The notes below the pieces were generated by a model. That model was not told where the DNA came from, made no database searches, and worked only from the letters and a program-made list of their open reading frames with translations. Source: Citrobacter braakii (GTDB lineage Bacteria; Pseudomonadota; Gammaproteobacteria; Enterobacterales; Enterobacteriaceae). Taken from it: a DNA stretch of 64,000 bases. A program made the position numbers and the translations under genes. Every line of letters begins with the position of its first letter. Position 1 is the first letter of the stretch. Where the stretch lies: NCBI RefSeq assembly GCF_002075345.1, contig NZ_NAEW01000011.1, positions 42,580 through 106,579 of the forward strand, in the 5' to 3' direction. This document shows, in pieces, positions 17,234 to 31,214 of this stretch.

Positions 17234-18244
17234 TTACAGGATGTGCGCCTGCACATCGGGATCTTTGCGATCGAGGTAGTGAATCGACTGAATGCGGCGG
17301 ATCGTGCGTGATTTGCCGCGGATCAACAGCGTTTCGGTGGTTGCGATATTGCCTTTACGGCTAATCCCTTCCAGCAGATCGCCTTTGGTGATGCCGGTAG
17401 CGGAGAAAATGACGTTGTCGCTGCGCGCCATTTCATCCAGACGCAGCGCTTTGCCCGCTTCAATGCCCATCGCGGTGCAGCGGGCCAGTTCCTGTTCGCC
17501 AATACGACGGTTCTCTTCGCTGTCGCCTTTGACGTCATGGCGCGCCAGCAGGCGGCCCTGCATGTCGCCGTCCAGCGCGCGGATGACGGCCGCGGAAACC
17601 ACGCCTTCCGGTGCGCCGCCAATACCGTACAGCACGTCAACTTCGCTGTCAGGCATACAGGTCAGAATCGAGGCCGCAACGTCGCCGTCAGGAATGGCGA
17701 AGACGCGCACGCCCAGTTTCGCCATCTCTGCAATAACCTCGTCATGGCGTGGTTTTGCCAGGATGGTGACGGTCAGGTCACTCAGTGGTTTGTTCAGCGC
17801 GGCTGCAATGTTTCGCAGGTTGGTTTCCAGCGACAGGTTCAGGTCGATGGACCCTTTTGCGCCAGGGCCGACAATCAGCTTTTCCATGTACATGTCTGGC
17901 GCGTTCAGGAAACAGCCTTTATCGCCTACAGCCAGCACCGCCAGCGCATTCGCCTGGCCCATTGCCGTCATACGCGTGCCTTCGATAGGATCGACGGCGA
18001 TGTCGACCGCATCACCGTGGCCGGTTCCGACTTTCTCGCCGATAAACAGCATCGGCGCTTCATCAATCTCACCCTCGCCAATCACGATGGTGCCGTCGAT
18101 GTTGACCTGGTTGAGCATAATACGCATGGCGTTCACCGCCGCGCCATCAGCGGTATTTTTATCGCCGCGGCCCAGCCATTTATAGCCAGCCAGCGCGGCC
18201 GCTTCGGTCACGCGTGAAAATTCAATGGCAAGTTCTCGTCTCAT
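17234..18244 (-). CDS. glpX: Class II fructose-1,6-bisphosphatase GlpX
   Basis: A 336-residue Mn2+-dependent phosphatase that hydrolyses fructose 1,6-bisphosphate and so supports gluconeogenesis from glycerol. Class II motifs are present: EGEIDEAPM and the metal-binding DPIEGT, and the GIGGAPEG active-site loop. The length is identical to E. coli GlpX. It is the last gene of glpFKX, separated from glpK by 135 bases with two hairpins, so its expression is probably attenuated relative to glpFK. Confidence 0.98.
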   Translation of the reverse strand: MRRELAIEFSRVTEAAALAGYKWLGRGDKNTADGAAVNAMRIMLNQVNIDGTIVIGEGEIDEAPMLFIGEKVGTGHGDAVDIAVDPIEGTRMTAMGQANALAVLAVGDKGCFLNAPDMYMEKLIVGPGAKGSIDLNLSLETNLRNIAAALNKPLSDLTVTILAKPRHDEVIAEMAKLGVRVFAIPDGDVAASILTCMPDSEVDVLYGIGGAPEGVVSAAVIRALDGDMQGRLLARHDVKGDSEENRRIGEQELARCTAMGIEAGKALRLDEMARSDNVIFSATGITKGDLLEGISRKGNIATTETLLIRGKSRTIRRIQSIHYLDRKDPDVQAHIL

Positions 18245-18313
18245 TGCAAACTCGTAGCTGAAAGGAATGGCGCGAAGTGTAGCACAGGGGAGGGGACTAG
18301 ATTATTGATGTGT

Positions 18314-18333
18314 GTGCGGGGTTGCCCCCGCAC
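18314..18333. terminator. Hairpin in the glpK-glpX gap
   Basis: GTGCGGGG and CCCCGCAC pair across a TTGC loop. It lies just upstream of glpX in the glpK-glpX interval. No U-run; it could attenuate read-through into glpX. Confidence 0.5.
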
Positions 18334-18340
18334 GAAGATA

Positions 18341-18372
18341 TTGCCGGACAAGGTAAAGTCGCCATCCGGCAA
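18341..18372. repeat. REP-type palindrome after glpK
   Basis: TTGCCGGA and TCCGGCAA form an 8-bp stem around a 16-base loop, directly after the glpK stop. It has REP character and may protect the glpFK message. Confidence 0.6.
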
Positions 18373-18379
18373 TGACGAA

Positions 18380-21430
<3,051 letters not shown>

Positions 21431-21435
21431 TCCTC

Positions 21436-21552
21436 GTCATATTTCACGTTATGGCGGCGTTGGCTGCGTACATTCACCCCAGTCACATAGTGGCCTATGC
21501 TCCTGGGATTCACTTACTTGCCGCCTTGCCCTGACGCGAAATCTATAGAGGA
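21436..21552. repeat. ERIC element (copy 1), zapB-rraA gap
   Basis: About 117 bp with the ERIC hallmarks: the segment CATTCACCCCAGTCAC, a central imperfect palindrome, GCTCCTGGGATTCAC, and terminal inverted repeats (ATTTCACGTTATGGCGG against CCGCCTTGCCCTGACGCGAAAT). This matches the enterobacterial repetitive intergenic consensus sequence. Boundaries are approximate. Confidence 0.88.
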
Positions 21553-21566
21553 TGTAGACTGTGAGT

Positions 21567-21605
21567 GCCTGTAGGCCGGATAAGGCGTAAGCCGCCAACC
21601 GGCAA
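21567..21605. repeat. REP unit in the zapB-rraA gap
   Basis: GCCTGTAGGCCGGATAAGGC followed by GTAAGCCGCCAACCGGC is a typical REP palindrome, placed between the ERIC element and the rraA terminator. Confidence 0.75.
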
Positions 21606-21620
21606 TCAGTGACAACGCAT

Positions 21621-21648
21621 AAAAAAGGCACCTTGCGGTGCCTTTTTC
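21621..21648. terminator. Bidirectional terminator between zapB and rraA
   Basis: AAAAAAGGCACC and GGTGCCTTTTT form a 7-bp GC stem with a TTGC loop and U-runs on both strands. It ends rraA on the minus strand and can end zapB on the plus strand. Confidence 0.88.
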
Positions 21649-21650
21649 AC

Positions 21651-22136
21651 TTACTCGATATCGAGCGGGTCTTCGGAGAGGATTATCCCGGTGTTGTCGG
21701 CGTACAGGTGGTCGCCGGAGAAGAATGTCACGCCGCCAAAGTTGACGCGCACATCGCTTTCCCCAATACCTTCTCCTGAAGCACCTACCGGAATTGCGGC
21801 AATCGCCTGAATGCCGATATCCAGTTCTTCCAGATCGTCTACCTGGCGGACTGAGCCGTAGATGACCAGACCTTCCCATTCATTCTGTACGGCCAGTCGT
21901 GCCAGTTCGGCATCGACCAGCGCACGACGGACAGAACCGCCGCCATCGACCAGCAGAATGCGACCACGGCCATTTTGTTCGAGCAGATCGTACAGCAACC
22001 CGTTGTCCTCGAAACATTTTACCGTGATGATTTGTCCGCCAAACGACGACCGTCCTCCAAAGTTAGAGAACAGCGGTTCCACGACGTTGACATCTTCCTG
22101 ATAGATGTCACAAAGCTCGGATGTATCGTATTTCAT
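21651..22136 (-). CDS. rraA: Regulator of RNase E activity A
   Basis: A 161-residue cytosolic trimer that binds RNase E and slows mRNA decay. It has the RraA/DlpA-family fold: the conserved stretch [13 protein letters not shown] appears as [19 protein letters not shown], and [14 protein letters not shown] is also typical. The length equals that of E. coli RraA. It lies 92 bases after menA on the same strand and is likely expressed from its own promoter as well. Confidence 0.97.
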   Translation of the reverse strand: MKYDTSELCDIYQEDVNVVEPLFSNFGGRSSFGGQIITVKCFEDNGLLYDLLEQNGRGRILLVDGGGSVRRALVDAELARLAVQNEWEGLVIYGSVRQVDDLEELDIGIQAIAAIPVGASGEGIGESDVRVNFGGVTFFSGDHLYADNTGIILSEDPLDIE

Positions 22137-22228
22137 AGGCTTAACGTTCAGTTGCTGCGAGAATTTTTAGTATATCGCGCTATGTGTACTGTTGGCAAAA
22201 TCATCAATTGTTAATTGATATTTGTCAG

Positions 22229-23158
22229 TTAAAGAGACCACTGACTTAAGAAAATTCCAACGACAAACAGCAAGTTAGTTAATAGTGCCGCTTTTACGGT
22301 GCGTTCCAGCATCGGACGCATTGCCGCAGGATCCATTTCGCGCATCACGTAACGCGCCTGTTTGAAAAGCAGCGGAGCGGCAAGGATAAACAGCCATCCC
22401 CACAGACTTTGTAGCGAAAACAGGTTAAACAGCGCCAGACAAACCAGCGTCCCCATCAGCAGGCAGGCATGGTAGCGGCGGGCATTGACGGCACCTAAAC
22501 GTACTACCAGCGTGTTCTTGCCGTTCTCTCTGTCGCTGTTGATATCGCGCAGGTTGTTAACGTTGAGCACGGCAGTTGCCAGCAGGCCACAGGCGGTGGC
22601 AGGCAGAATCAGCGCCGGAATCAGCGTATGCGCCTGCAGATACCAGCTTCCCATCACGCTAAGCCAGCCAAAGAATACCAGCACGGAAATATCGCCCAGA
22701 CCGATATATCCGTAAGGGCGATTACCCACGGTGTAGGTGATCGCCGCGATAATCGACAGGCCACCAAGTACCAGGAAACCGACAAAATCCGCCAGCGTGT
22801 GACAGGCCACAGCAACCAGGGCCAGACCCGACAGACAGATCAACACCACGGTAACGATCAGCGCACGCTTCATCTGCTGTTGGGTGATAACCCCTTTTTG
22901 CATACCGCGCAGTGGTCCAATGCGGTCGGGCTTGTCGCTGCCTTTGACGGCATCGCCATAGTCGTTAGCGAGGTTGGACAGAATTTGCAGCAGTCCTGCC
23001 GTAATCAATGCCAACAGAGCAACCAGCGGATCGAAGTATCCTTGCCACCATGCTAATGCCGTACCGACGATGATCGCCGCGAAGGCGAGCGGTAAGGTCT
23101 TAGGTCGTAAACTTTCCAGCCAGGCTTGTGAGCGGCTAATTTTTTGTTGTTCAGTCAT
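22229..23158 (-). CDS. menA: 1,4-dihydroxy-2-naphthoate octaprenyltransferase
   Basis: A 309-residue inner-membrane prenyltransferase that attaches the octaprenyl chain in menaquinone synthesis. The two Asp-rich UbiA-superfamily motifs are visible: NDYGDAVKGSD and NLRDINSDRENGK. About eight membrane helices. The start MTEQQ matches E. coli; the longer ATG at 23170 adds four residues. It follows hslU on the same strand at 67 bases. Confidence 0.97.
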   Translation of the reverse strand: MTEQQKISRSQAWLESLRPKTLPLAFAAIIVGTALAWWQGYFDPLVALLALITAGLLQILSNLANDYGDAVKGSDKPDRIGPLRGMQKGVITQQQMKRALIVTVVLICLSGLALVAVACHTLADFVGFLVLGGLSIIAAITYTVGNRPYGYIGLGDISVLVFFGWLSVMGSWYLQAHTLIPALILPATACGLLATAVLNVNNLRDINSDRENGKNTLVVRLGAVNARRYHACLLMGTLVCLALFNLFSLQSLWGWLFILAAPLLFKQARYVMREMDPAAMRPMLERTVKAALLTNLLFVVGIFLSQWSL

Positions 23159-23225
23159 ATTTAGCGCCAATAAAAATGGGGCTTTATCAGCCCCATCAAC
23201 AGTGATGAAAATGCATTGAACGCGA

Positions 23226-24557
23226 TTATAGGATAAAACGGCTCAGATCTTCATCTGCGACCAGCGCATCCAGATGTTTGCTCACATATTCGGCATCAAT
23301 TGTGATGCTTTGGCCGTTTAAATCGCTCGCATCATAGGAAATATCTTCCATCAGACGCTCGAGAACGGTATGCAGACGACGTGCACCGATGTTTTCGGTG
23401 GTTTCATTGACCTGCCAGGCCGCTTCGGCAATGCGTTTAATGCCCGATTCGGTGAAGTTGATGTCCACACCTTCGGTCGCCATCAGCGCTTTGTACTGGA
23501 CGGTGATGGAGGCATTCGGTTCGGTAAGGATACGCTCAAAATCGCTGGTGGTCAGCGCCTGCAGCTCGACACGAATCGGCAGACGACCCTGCAGTTCCGG
23601 GATCAGGTCAGACGGTTTCGCTACCTGGAATGCGCCAGAGGCGATAAACAGAATGTGGTCTGTTTTCACCATACCGTGTTTAGTGGAGACCGTGCAGCCT
23701 TCAACCAGCGGCAGCAGGTCGCGCTGTACGCCTTCACGGGACACGTCCGGGCCGGAGGATTCGCCGCGCTTACAGATTTTGTCGATTTCGTCGATAAACA
23801 CGATTCCGTGTTGCTCAACGGCGTCGATAGCTTCCTGTTTCAGCTCTTCCGGATTCACCAGTTTGGCCGCTTCTTCTTCAATCAGCAGCTTCATCGCGTC
23901 TTTGATTTTCAGCTTACGCGGTTTTTGCTTCTGACCGCCCAGGTTCTGGAACATGGACTGTAGCTGGCTGGTCATCTCTTCCATTCCCGGAGGCGCCATG
24001 ATTTCAACGCCCATCGGTGCGGCCGCGAGATCGATTTCGATCTCTTTATCATCCAGTTGGCCTTCACGCAGTTTTTTACGGAACGCCTGACGCGCTGCAG
24101 AAGGTTCCTGCGGCTGCTCTGACTGTCCCCAGTTATTTTTAGCCGGTGGGATCAGCACGTCGAGAATGCGCTCTTCCGCCATCTCTTCGGCACGGAAGCG
24201 GTTTTTCTCGATGGCCTGAACGCGGACCATTTTGATGGCAGCATCGGTCAGATCGCGGATGATAGAGTCAACTTCTTTACCAACATAGCCGACTTCGGTG
24301 AATTTCGTTGCTTCAACTTTGATGAACGGCGCGTTGGCCAGTTTTGCCAGACGACGGGCGATTTCGGTTTTACCGACGCCGGTTGGGCCAATCATCAGAA
24401 TGTTTTTCGGCGTAACTTCATGGCGCAGCTCTTCGTTGAGCTGCATGCGGCGCCAGCGGTTACGCAGGGCAATCGCCACGGAACGCTTAGCGTTGTCCTG
24501 GCCGATGATGTGTTTGTTCAGTTCGCTGACAATTTCGCGTGGGGTCATTTCAGACAT
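23226..24557 (-). CDS. hslU: ATP-dependent protease ATPase subunit HslU (ClpY)
   Basis: A 443-residue AAA+ unfoldase that feeds substrates such as SulA and RpoH to the HslV peptidase. The Walker A motif GPTGVGKT is at 57-64, Walker B appears as IVFIDEIDK, and an I-domain insertion lies near 110-230. The C-terminal EDLSRFIL tail inserts into HslV. It lies 9 bases after hslV and is co-transcribed from the heat-shock promoter at 25166-25193. Confidence 0.98.
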   Translation of the reverse strand: MSEMTPREIVSELNKHIIGQDNAKRSVAIALRNRWRRMQLNEELRHEVTPKNILMIGPTGVGKTEIARRLAKLANAPFIKVEATKFTEVGYVGKEVDSIIRDLTDAAIKMVRVQAIEKNRFRAEEMAEERILDVLIPPAKNNWGQSEQPQEPSAARQAFRKKLREGQLDDKEIEIDLAAAPMGVEIMAPPGMEEMTSQLQSMFQNLGGQKQKPRKLKIKDAMKLLIEEEAAKLVNPEELKQEAIDAVEQHGIVFIDEIDKICKRGESSGPDVSREGVQRDLLPLVEGCTVSTKHGMVKTDHILFIASGAFQVAKPSDLIPELQGRLPIRVELQALTTSDFERILTEPNASITVQYKALMATEGVDINFTESGIKRIAEAAWQVNETTENIGARRLHTVLERLMEDISYDASDLNGQSITIDAEYVSKHLDALVADEDLSRFIL

Positions 24558-24566
24558 GGGGGATCC

Positions 24567-25097
24567 TTACGCTTTGGAGTTCAATTCTTCGATGGTATGG
24601 AAGTGGTTGGTATAAATGCAGATATCCCCTGCAATATCCAACGCTTTCTCAGCAATCTCGCGTGCGCCAAGCTCGGTGTTTTCCAGCAAAGCGCGTGCAG
24701 CAGCCTGGGCGTAGGGACCGCCGGAGCCGATGGCAATCAGATCGTTTTCTGGCTGGATGACGTCGCCGTTACCGGTGATGATGAGTGATGCAGTTTCATC
24801 CGCAACGGCCAGCAGCGCTTCGAGTTTGCGCAGCATACGGTCGGTACGCCAGTCTTTTGCCAGTTCAACGGCAGCTTTCACCAGGTGACCCTGGTGCATT
24901 TCCAGCTTGCGTTCAAACAGTTCAAACAGCGTGAATGCATCCGCAGTACCGCCCGCAAAGCCCGCGATGACTTTGTCGTTGTACAGACGGCGGACTTTCT
25001 TCACGTTGCCTTTCATTACGGTGTTACCCAGTGTGGCCTGACCATCACCGGCGATTACCACATGGCCGTTACGGCGTACGCTTACTATTGTTGTCAC
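24567..25097 (-). CDS. hslV: ATP-dependent protease peptidase subunit HslV (ClpQ)
   Basis: A 176-residue proteasome-related threonine peptidase that forms a double hexamer capped by HslU. The N-terminal Thr nucleophile is exposed after Met removal (MTTIVSVRR), and GDGQAT and the [11 protein letters not shown] stretch are conserved. It starts with GTG, as in E. coli. The upstream leader contains a GC-rich 5' stem-loop and a sigma-32-type promoter. Confidence 0.98.
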   Translation of the reverse strand: MTTIVSVRRNGHVVIAGDGQATLGNTVMKGNVKKVRRLYNDKVIAGFAGGTADAFTLFELFERKLEMHQGHLVKAAVELAKDWRTDRMLRKLEALLAVADETASLIITGNGDVIQPENDLIAIGSGGPYAQAAARALLENTELGAREIAEKALDIAGDICIYTNHFHTIEELNSKA

Positions 25098-25131
25098 GAG
25101 CAGACCCCTTGGTTACAAATGCAAAACACAG

Positions 25132-25152
25132 GCCCCGCGCAGTATGCGGGGC
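25132..25152 (-). promoter_or_regulatory. 5'-UTR stem-loop of hslVU
   Basis: GCCCCGC and GCGGGGC pair across a 7-base loop, 35 bases upstream of the hslV start and close to the expected transcript 5' end. In E. coli a 5'-terminal stem-loop stabilises hslVU mRNA; position and shape fit that role better than a terminator for ftsN, since no clear U-run follows. Confidence 0.65.
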
Positions 25153-25165
25153 GTAATGCAAGTAT

Positions 25166-25193
25166 AGATGGGGGGGATTTTGGGGGTTTCAAC
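25166..25193 (-). promoter_or_regulatory. Sigma-32 heat-shock promoter of hslVU
   Basis: On the minus strand GTTGAAA (-35, 25187-25193) and CCCCATCT (-10, 25166-25173) are separated by exactly 13 bases, matching the RpoH consensus CTTGAAA-N13-CCCCATNT except for one base in each element. The -35 element includes the ftsN stop codon. Confidence 0.85.
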
Positions 25194-26163
25194 CCCCAGT
25201 GGCGAGTCGAATGCAGTTTGTGTGACCAGCAACTTTCAGGCGGCTGATGGTGTTGTCGGCATTCTCTTTGCCTTTGACCGGGCCAATGACCACGCGATTC
25301 CAGCCGTTATTGGTGGTAATACGTGAGTTGAAGCCTTCAAAAGCCAACTGCGCGCGCACGGTTTCTGCCTGCTCAGCGCCTTTAAATGAGCCGCACTGTA
25401 CCATCCAGCGGCGTTCATCTTTTTTCTCCGCCGTCTGTTTTGGCGGCTGCGTTTCATTTGTTATCGGCGCGGCCGGCTGCGTTTTCGGCTGAGCGGCGGT
25501 GGTATGCGCAGGTGTTTGCAGTAGATCCTGATACGGCTGTTGGGCCGCCGGTTTTGGCTGCGCCTTCGGCTGCTGTACCGGTGCGGCTTGCGCAGTACGC
25601 GTTTGCTGCTGCTGGTACGGCTGTTCTGTTACCCGTTGGCGCGGCTGTTGAGCCTGCTGTTGGGTGTTATTCCACTGCTGCTGTTGCACCTGACGTTGAC
25701 GCTGCAGCGTTTGCTGGCGTTGTTCCGCAGTTTGTTCGTTCCACGGTACTTCGTTGAGCTGCGTTGGCTGTTGGCGCATATCGGCCTGCATTTGCGCCAA
25801 CAACTGGCGCTGCTCATTGGTAAGCTGATCGGCGTTCAGTACCTCGCCGCCTGCAGACGGTTCGGTAGGCGCACGTACGCCAGGCTGACGGCTTTCCAGC
25901 TCTTTGATGTATCGCCAGCGCTCTTCCGGTTTTGGCGGGATGCCATTACCGGTGACTTTCTGGTTTTGCAGCGTTTCGGACTCTTCTTTCTTGTGATGCG
26001 TAATGAAGTACAGACCACCGATAAAGGTCACGAGTACGGCTGCAGCAATAGCAACCATAGCGGGCGATACCGCAGGCGTATTGCGTTGTTTTTTCCGTGA
26101 TGTGCTCTTCTTGCGCCGCGAAGGTGCCGGTTGGCCGCGACGTACATAATCTCGTTGTGCCAC
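25189..26163 (-). CDS. ftsN: Essential cell-division protein FtsN
   Basis: A 324-residue bitopic inner-membrane protein that triggers septal peptidoglycan synthesis through FtsA and FtsQLB. A basic cytoplasmic tail (residues 1-32), a single membrane span (about 33-54), a long Gln/Pro-rich periplasmic linker (about 110-235) and a C-terminal SPOR domain (about 247-321, beginning ERRWMVQCGSF) are visible. Start is GTG, as in E. coli. The linker differs in Gln repeats from the 319-residue E. coli protein. Its stop codon lies inside the hslVU promoter. Confidence 0.97.
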   Translation of the reverse strand: MAQRDYVRRGQPAPSRRKKSTSRKKQRNTPAVSPAMVAIAAAVLVTFIGGLYFITHHKKEESETLQNQKVTGNGIPPKPEERWRYIKELESRQPGVRAPTEPSAGGEVLNADQLTNEQRQLLAQMQADMRQQPTQLNEVPWNEQTAEQRQQTLQRQRQVQQQQWNNTQQQAQQPRQRVTEQPYQQQQTRTAQAAPVQQPKAQPKPAAQQPYQDLLQTPAHTTAAQPKTQPAAPITNETQPPKQTAEKKDERRWMVQCGSFKGAEQAETVRAQLAFEGFNSRITTNNGWNRVVIGPVKGKENADNTISRLKVAGHTNCIRLATGG

Positions 26164-26256
26164 TATCGTTTCGCTGTATTTATTCGTTCGTCAGCCCGCC
26201 ATGTTACTTAAGCGGCGGGCCTTTGACCAGACAGGGGAGTCCGAAAGCACTTTACT

Positions 26257-27282
26257 TTACGTCAGTGCCCGGGTAGTGCCCCGAATAATAAGCTCGCAGT
26301 CCAGTAAACGTGAGCCACTGCTGACGTTCTGACCTTGTAGTTGATCGAGCAGTAACAGCATAGCTTCACGTCCGATATCGAAACGCGGCTGTGCGACGGT
26401 TGTCAGGGGTGGATCACAAAATTCCGTGAGCGAAATATTATCAAAGCCAATGATGGATAAATCGTCAGGTACCTTCAGACCCTGACGTTTGGCGTAAGAG
26501 AGTGCCCCCAGCGCCATGACATCGCTGTGGCAAAAGACCGCAGTAGGTGGCTGTGGAAGCTCAAGGAGTTGCTTAAGCGCATTGGCTCCCGCTTCATAGG
26601 TAAAGTCACCACGCGCGATGAAATGCGGATCGACCGTAATTCCACTGCGGCGCAATGCCTGAACGTAACCTTGCAGACGGTAATGGCACAGCGGCATATC
26701 CTCTGGTCCGGCGATACAGCCAATGCGTTTATGCCCCAGTTCCAGCAGATAGTTCATCGCGTTGAAGGCGGCGGTGAGATTATCAATGTGCACGGTGGGG
26801 AGTTCCAGCTCTGGCGCGAACTCGTTGGACATGACCATCGGCGGCAAGTTGCGCTGCTCTTCCACGCTGGCATCAAACGGCAGTCGCGAACTGAGCAGCA
26901 CCATGCCATCGATCTGTTTGGTGATAATGAGGTTGAGGAAGGTCTTTTCCTGCTGATTCTGGTGGGCGCAGTCGCCGATAAGCACCAGATATCCCTGCTC
27001 AGCGGCGGTCACTTCTATGCCGCGAATCACTTCGCTAAAAAACGGATCGCAGATATCCGGGACAATCACCAGAATGGTACGTGATTCATTACGCTTAACG
27101 TTGCGTCCCATTGATTGGGGTAAATATCCCACTTCCAGCGCAGCCTGTTCAACCTTGTTACGGGTTGACTGCGAGACTTTGTCCGGGTTCATTAATGCGC
27201 GGGATACGGTTGCCGTTGAGACTTTCGCCTTCAGAGCAACATCTTTCATCGTAGCGGCGGCAACCTGCTTATTCGGTTTCAC
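26257..27282 (-). CDS. cytR: LacI-family nucleoside-uptake repressor CytR
   Basis: A 341-residue repressor of nucleoside uptake and catabolism genes, relieved by cytidine and acting together with CRP. The LacI helix-turn-helix (TMKDVALKAKVSTATVSRAL) spans residues 11-30, followed by the sugar-binding-protein-like effector domain. I chose the GTG at 27282: it sits after GAGGAGAAAGA and gives exactly the E. coli length, while the ATG at 27312 adds ten residues without similarity and covers the ribosome site. Confidence 0.96.
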   Translation of the reverse strand: MKPNKQVAAATMKDVALKAKVSTATVSRALMNPDKVSQSTRNKVEQAALEVGYLPQSMGRNVKRNESRTILVIVPDICDPFFSEVIRGIEVTAAEQGYLVLIGDCAHQNQQEKTFLNLIITKQIDGMVLLSSRLPFDASVEEQRNLPPMVMSNEFAPELELPTVHIDNLTAAFNAMNYLLELGHKRIGCIAGPEDMPLCHYRLQGYVQALRRSGITVDPHFIARGDFTYEAGANALKQLLELPQPPTAVFCHSDVMALGALSYAKRQGLKVPDDLSIIGFDNISLTEFCDPPLTTVAQPRFDIGREAMLLLLDQLQGQNVSSGSRLLDCELIIRGTTRALT

Positions 27283-27438
27283 TCTTTCTCCTCGCCAGAG
27301 AGCTGCTGGCACAGACTCGTCCTTGAATAGCCTTCATCTGAAACATTTTTATCAGATAGTTAATGGAAGCGGTTACAGAATTTTCATAAAAAGTGTGATG
27401 GATCTTTAATTTTACGATCCGCCTCGCATCGTGAGGGA

Positions 27439-29700
<2,262 letters not shown>

Positions 29701-29855
29701 TCAGTTTGCATGAGCAGGTTAATTTCTGTATGATTCGCCGCCTTTGATGCAAATTGATTGCGTCAAACAATGACCATTACCCGAGAGTTTCAGGCTGTTG
29801 ATGCAGCGTGAAAGGTGACGGGGAATAATTAACATCGCGTGGTGTCTGGCGTTAG

Positions 29856-30107
<252 letters not shown>

Positions 30108-30121
30108 GTTTCAGCTGTCAG

Positions 30122-30148
30122 AAAAAAGCGCCTTATGGCGCTTTTTTT
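30122..30148 (+). terminator. Rho-independent terminator of rpmE
   Basis: AAAAAAGCGCC and GGCGCTTTTTTT around TTAT, 15 bases after the rpmE stop. Confidence 0.93.
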
Positions 30149-30208
30149 GTATCTGCGCCTGCAGACTGAAATTCGTATTGATGTATTGAATGATGTCTTT
30201 TATTTAAT

Positions 30209-30229
30209 AAATAAAACAGCGTTTTTATT
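30209..30229. promoter_or_regulatory. KdgR-like box 1
   Basis: A 21-bp near-palindrome (ATAAAAC-AGC-GTTTTTAT core) agrees with the KdgR consensus AAATGAAACA-N-TGTTTCATTT at 15 of 20 positions by hand count. It lies upstream of a KdgM-type porin, a classic KdgR target in pectinolytic enterobacteria. Confidence 0.6.
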
Positions 30230-30230
30230 T

Positions 30231-30251
30231 TTACGATAAAATGTTTCAACT
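30231..30251. promoter_or_regulatory. KdgR-like box 2
   Basis: Adjacent 21-bp segment with a complete right half (TGTTTCA) and a weaker left half; 13 of 20 positions agree with the KdgR consensus by hand count. Tandem boxes are known upstream of Dickeya kdgM. Confidence 0.45.
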
Positions 30252-30446
30252 GGTGATCTGCGTCCTTTTTATCTTCTTGTTTTTGCCACTTATGCCAATC
30301 TTTGGCAAAATACCAAAGGTTTCTTCCTTCTTTCTAAAATACACTTTCGTGGAAATATAAAATTATTCTTATTCCTTCATCGTTTCTTCATTTATGGACG
30401 GAGCGAGATGGGCAATTTCCTAGATTTAGTGTGAAGAGGGATGGTC

Positions 30447-31127
30447 ATGAAATTTAAATCCGCGTTATTACTGATTTCATTATTCTCTGCGGCCGCGCAA
30501 GCGGGTTATGTTGATTATCGACATGAATATTATGATGATGGTCGTAATTACGACCGTGTTTATATGTCGCATCGTTTTGCTACTGGTTTTGGTGTGGCAG
30601 TCGAGGCCATTTCACGTTCCGAAAATACGCAATCTAATGATGCGTGGAATAATATGGAAAGTAATGGCAACGAGTATACGGCGAGCTACCAGTTCACCTG
30701 GAATGACCTTGTCTGGCAGCCGGGTATTGCGATCGAAACGGGCGATAACATCGCGATTTATAAGCCTTATATTCGCGTGCAGTATAACATCAATGACAAT
30801 TGGTGGACCGCGTTCCGCTATCGTCAGGAGTACATGCGCAGAAACACTGACGGCAAGGATGACCGCATGGTCTATCGTCCGGAAGCATGGCTCGGTTATA
30901 ACATCAATGACTGGATGTTTGAGCTAAATGGCATTTATAAAATTGCCGATAGCGAAGATTTATATAACAACCGAAAAGACGATTACGAATATAACTTCCG
31001 TGTGGCGTATAAAATAGGCTCATGGGTTCCATTTGTTGAGGTGGGTAACGTTTCCTCGGGGTATAACACCACAACCACAGACGATCGTCAGACCCGCTAT
31101 CGCGTTGGTCTCGGTTATAACTTCTGA
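30447..31127 (+). CDS. KdgM-family oligogalacturonate-type outer-membrane porin
   Basis: A 226-residue 12-stranded beta-barrel porin of the KdgM/NanC/OmpL family, which passes acidic oligosaccharides. A signal peptide ends AAAQA before GYVDYRHEYY. The family features are the N-terminal DYRHEY strand, alternating aromatic strands, and the C-terminal DDRQTRYRVGLGYNF with terminal Phe. It is closer to KdgM (ERQTRYRVG tail) than to OmpL. The ATG at 30447 lies 6 bases after GAGGG; the ATG at 30441 overlaps it. It is followed after 87 bases by a GPH symporter, so the pair probably imports oligogalacturonides or a related uronide. Confidence 0.88.
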   Translation: MKFKSALLLISLFSAAAQAGYVDYRHEYYDDGRNYDRVYMSHRFATGFGVAVEAISRSENTQSNDAWNNMESNGNEYTASYQFTWNDLVWQPGIAIETGDNIAIYKPYIRVQYNINDNWWTAFRYRQEYMRRNTDGKDDRMVYRPEAWLGYNINDWMFELNGIYKIADSEDLYNNRKDDYEYNFRVAYKIGSWVPFVEVGNVSSGYNTTTTDDRQTRYRVGLGYNF

Positions 31128-31214
31128 CCGTTAATACACTTCGTATCGATTTATTATGCTGAGCATCGGTATACGCATAGTTTGCGTGAATAATGTGTCT
31201 AAGGAGTTAACATC

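Larger units (their letters stand above)
30149..30446. promoter_or_regulatory. AT-rich upstream region of the kdgM-like operon
   Basis: About 300 bases without a credible gene. It is clearly AT-richer than the flanking core genes and carries two adjacent KdgR-like boxes at 30209-30251. The inverted pair TGCCA-CTTATGCCAATCT-TTGGCA near 30285-30307 is another possible regulatory palindrome. The promoter itself cannot be fixed by eye. Confidence 0.55.

Noticed and set aside
17292-18185. Long open frame antisense to glpX (297 codons), and similar long antisense frames over katG, metF and hslU
   Set aside because: They mirror well-conserved genes, have low-complexity Arg/Ser-rich or Gln/His-rich translations and no ribosome sites; they reflect codon bias of the sense genes.
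25132-25152. Terminator of ftsN
   Set aside because: The hairpin lacks a U-run and lies downstream of a good sigma-32 promoter, so a 5'-UTR stem-loop of hslVU is more likely.
27269-27312. ATG at 27312 as start of CytR
   Set aside because: GTG at 27282 follows GAGGAGAAAGA at proper distance and gives the 341-residue E. coli length.
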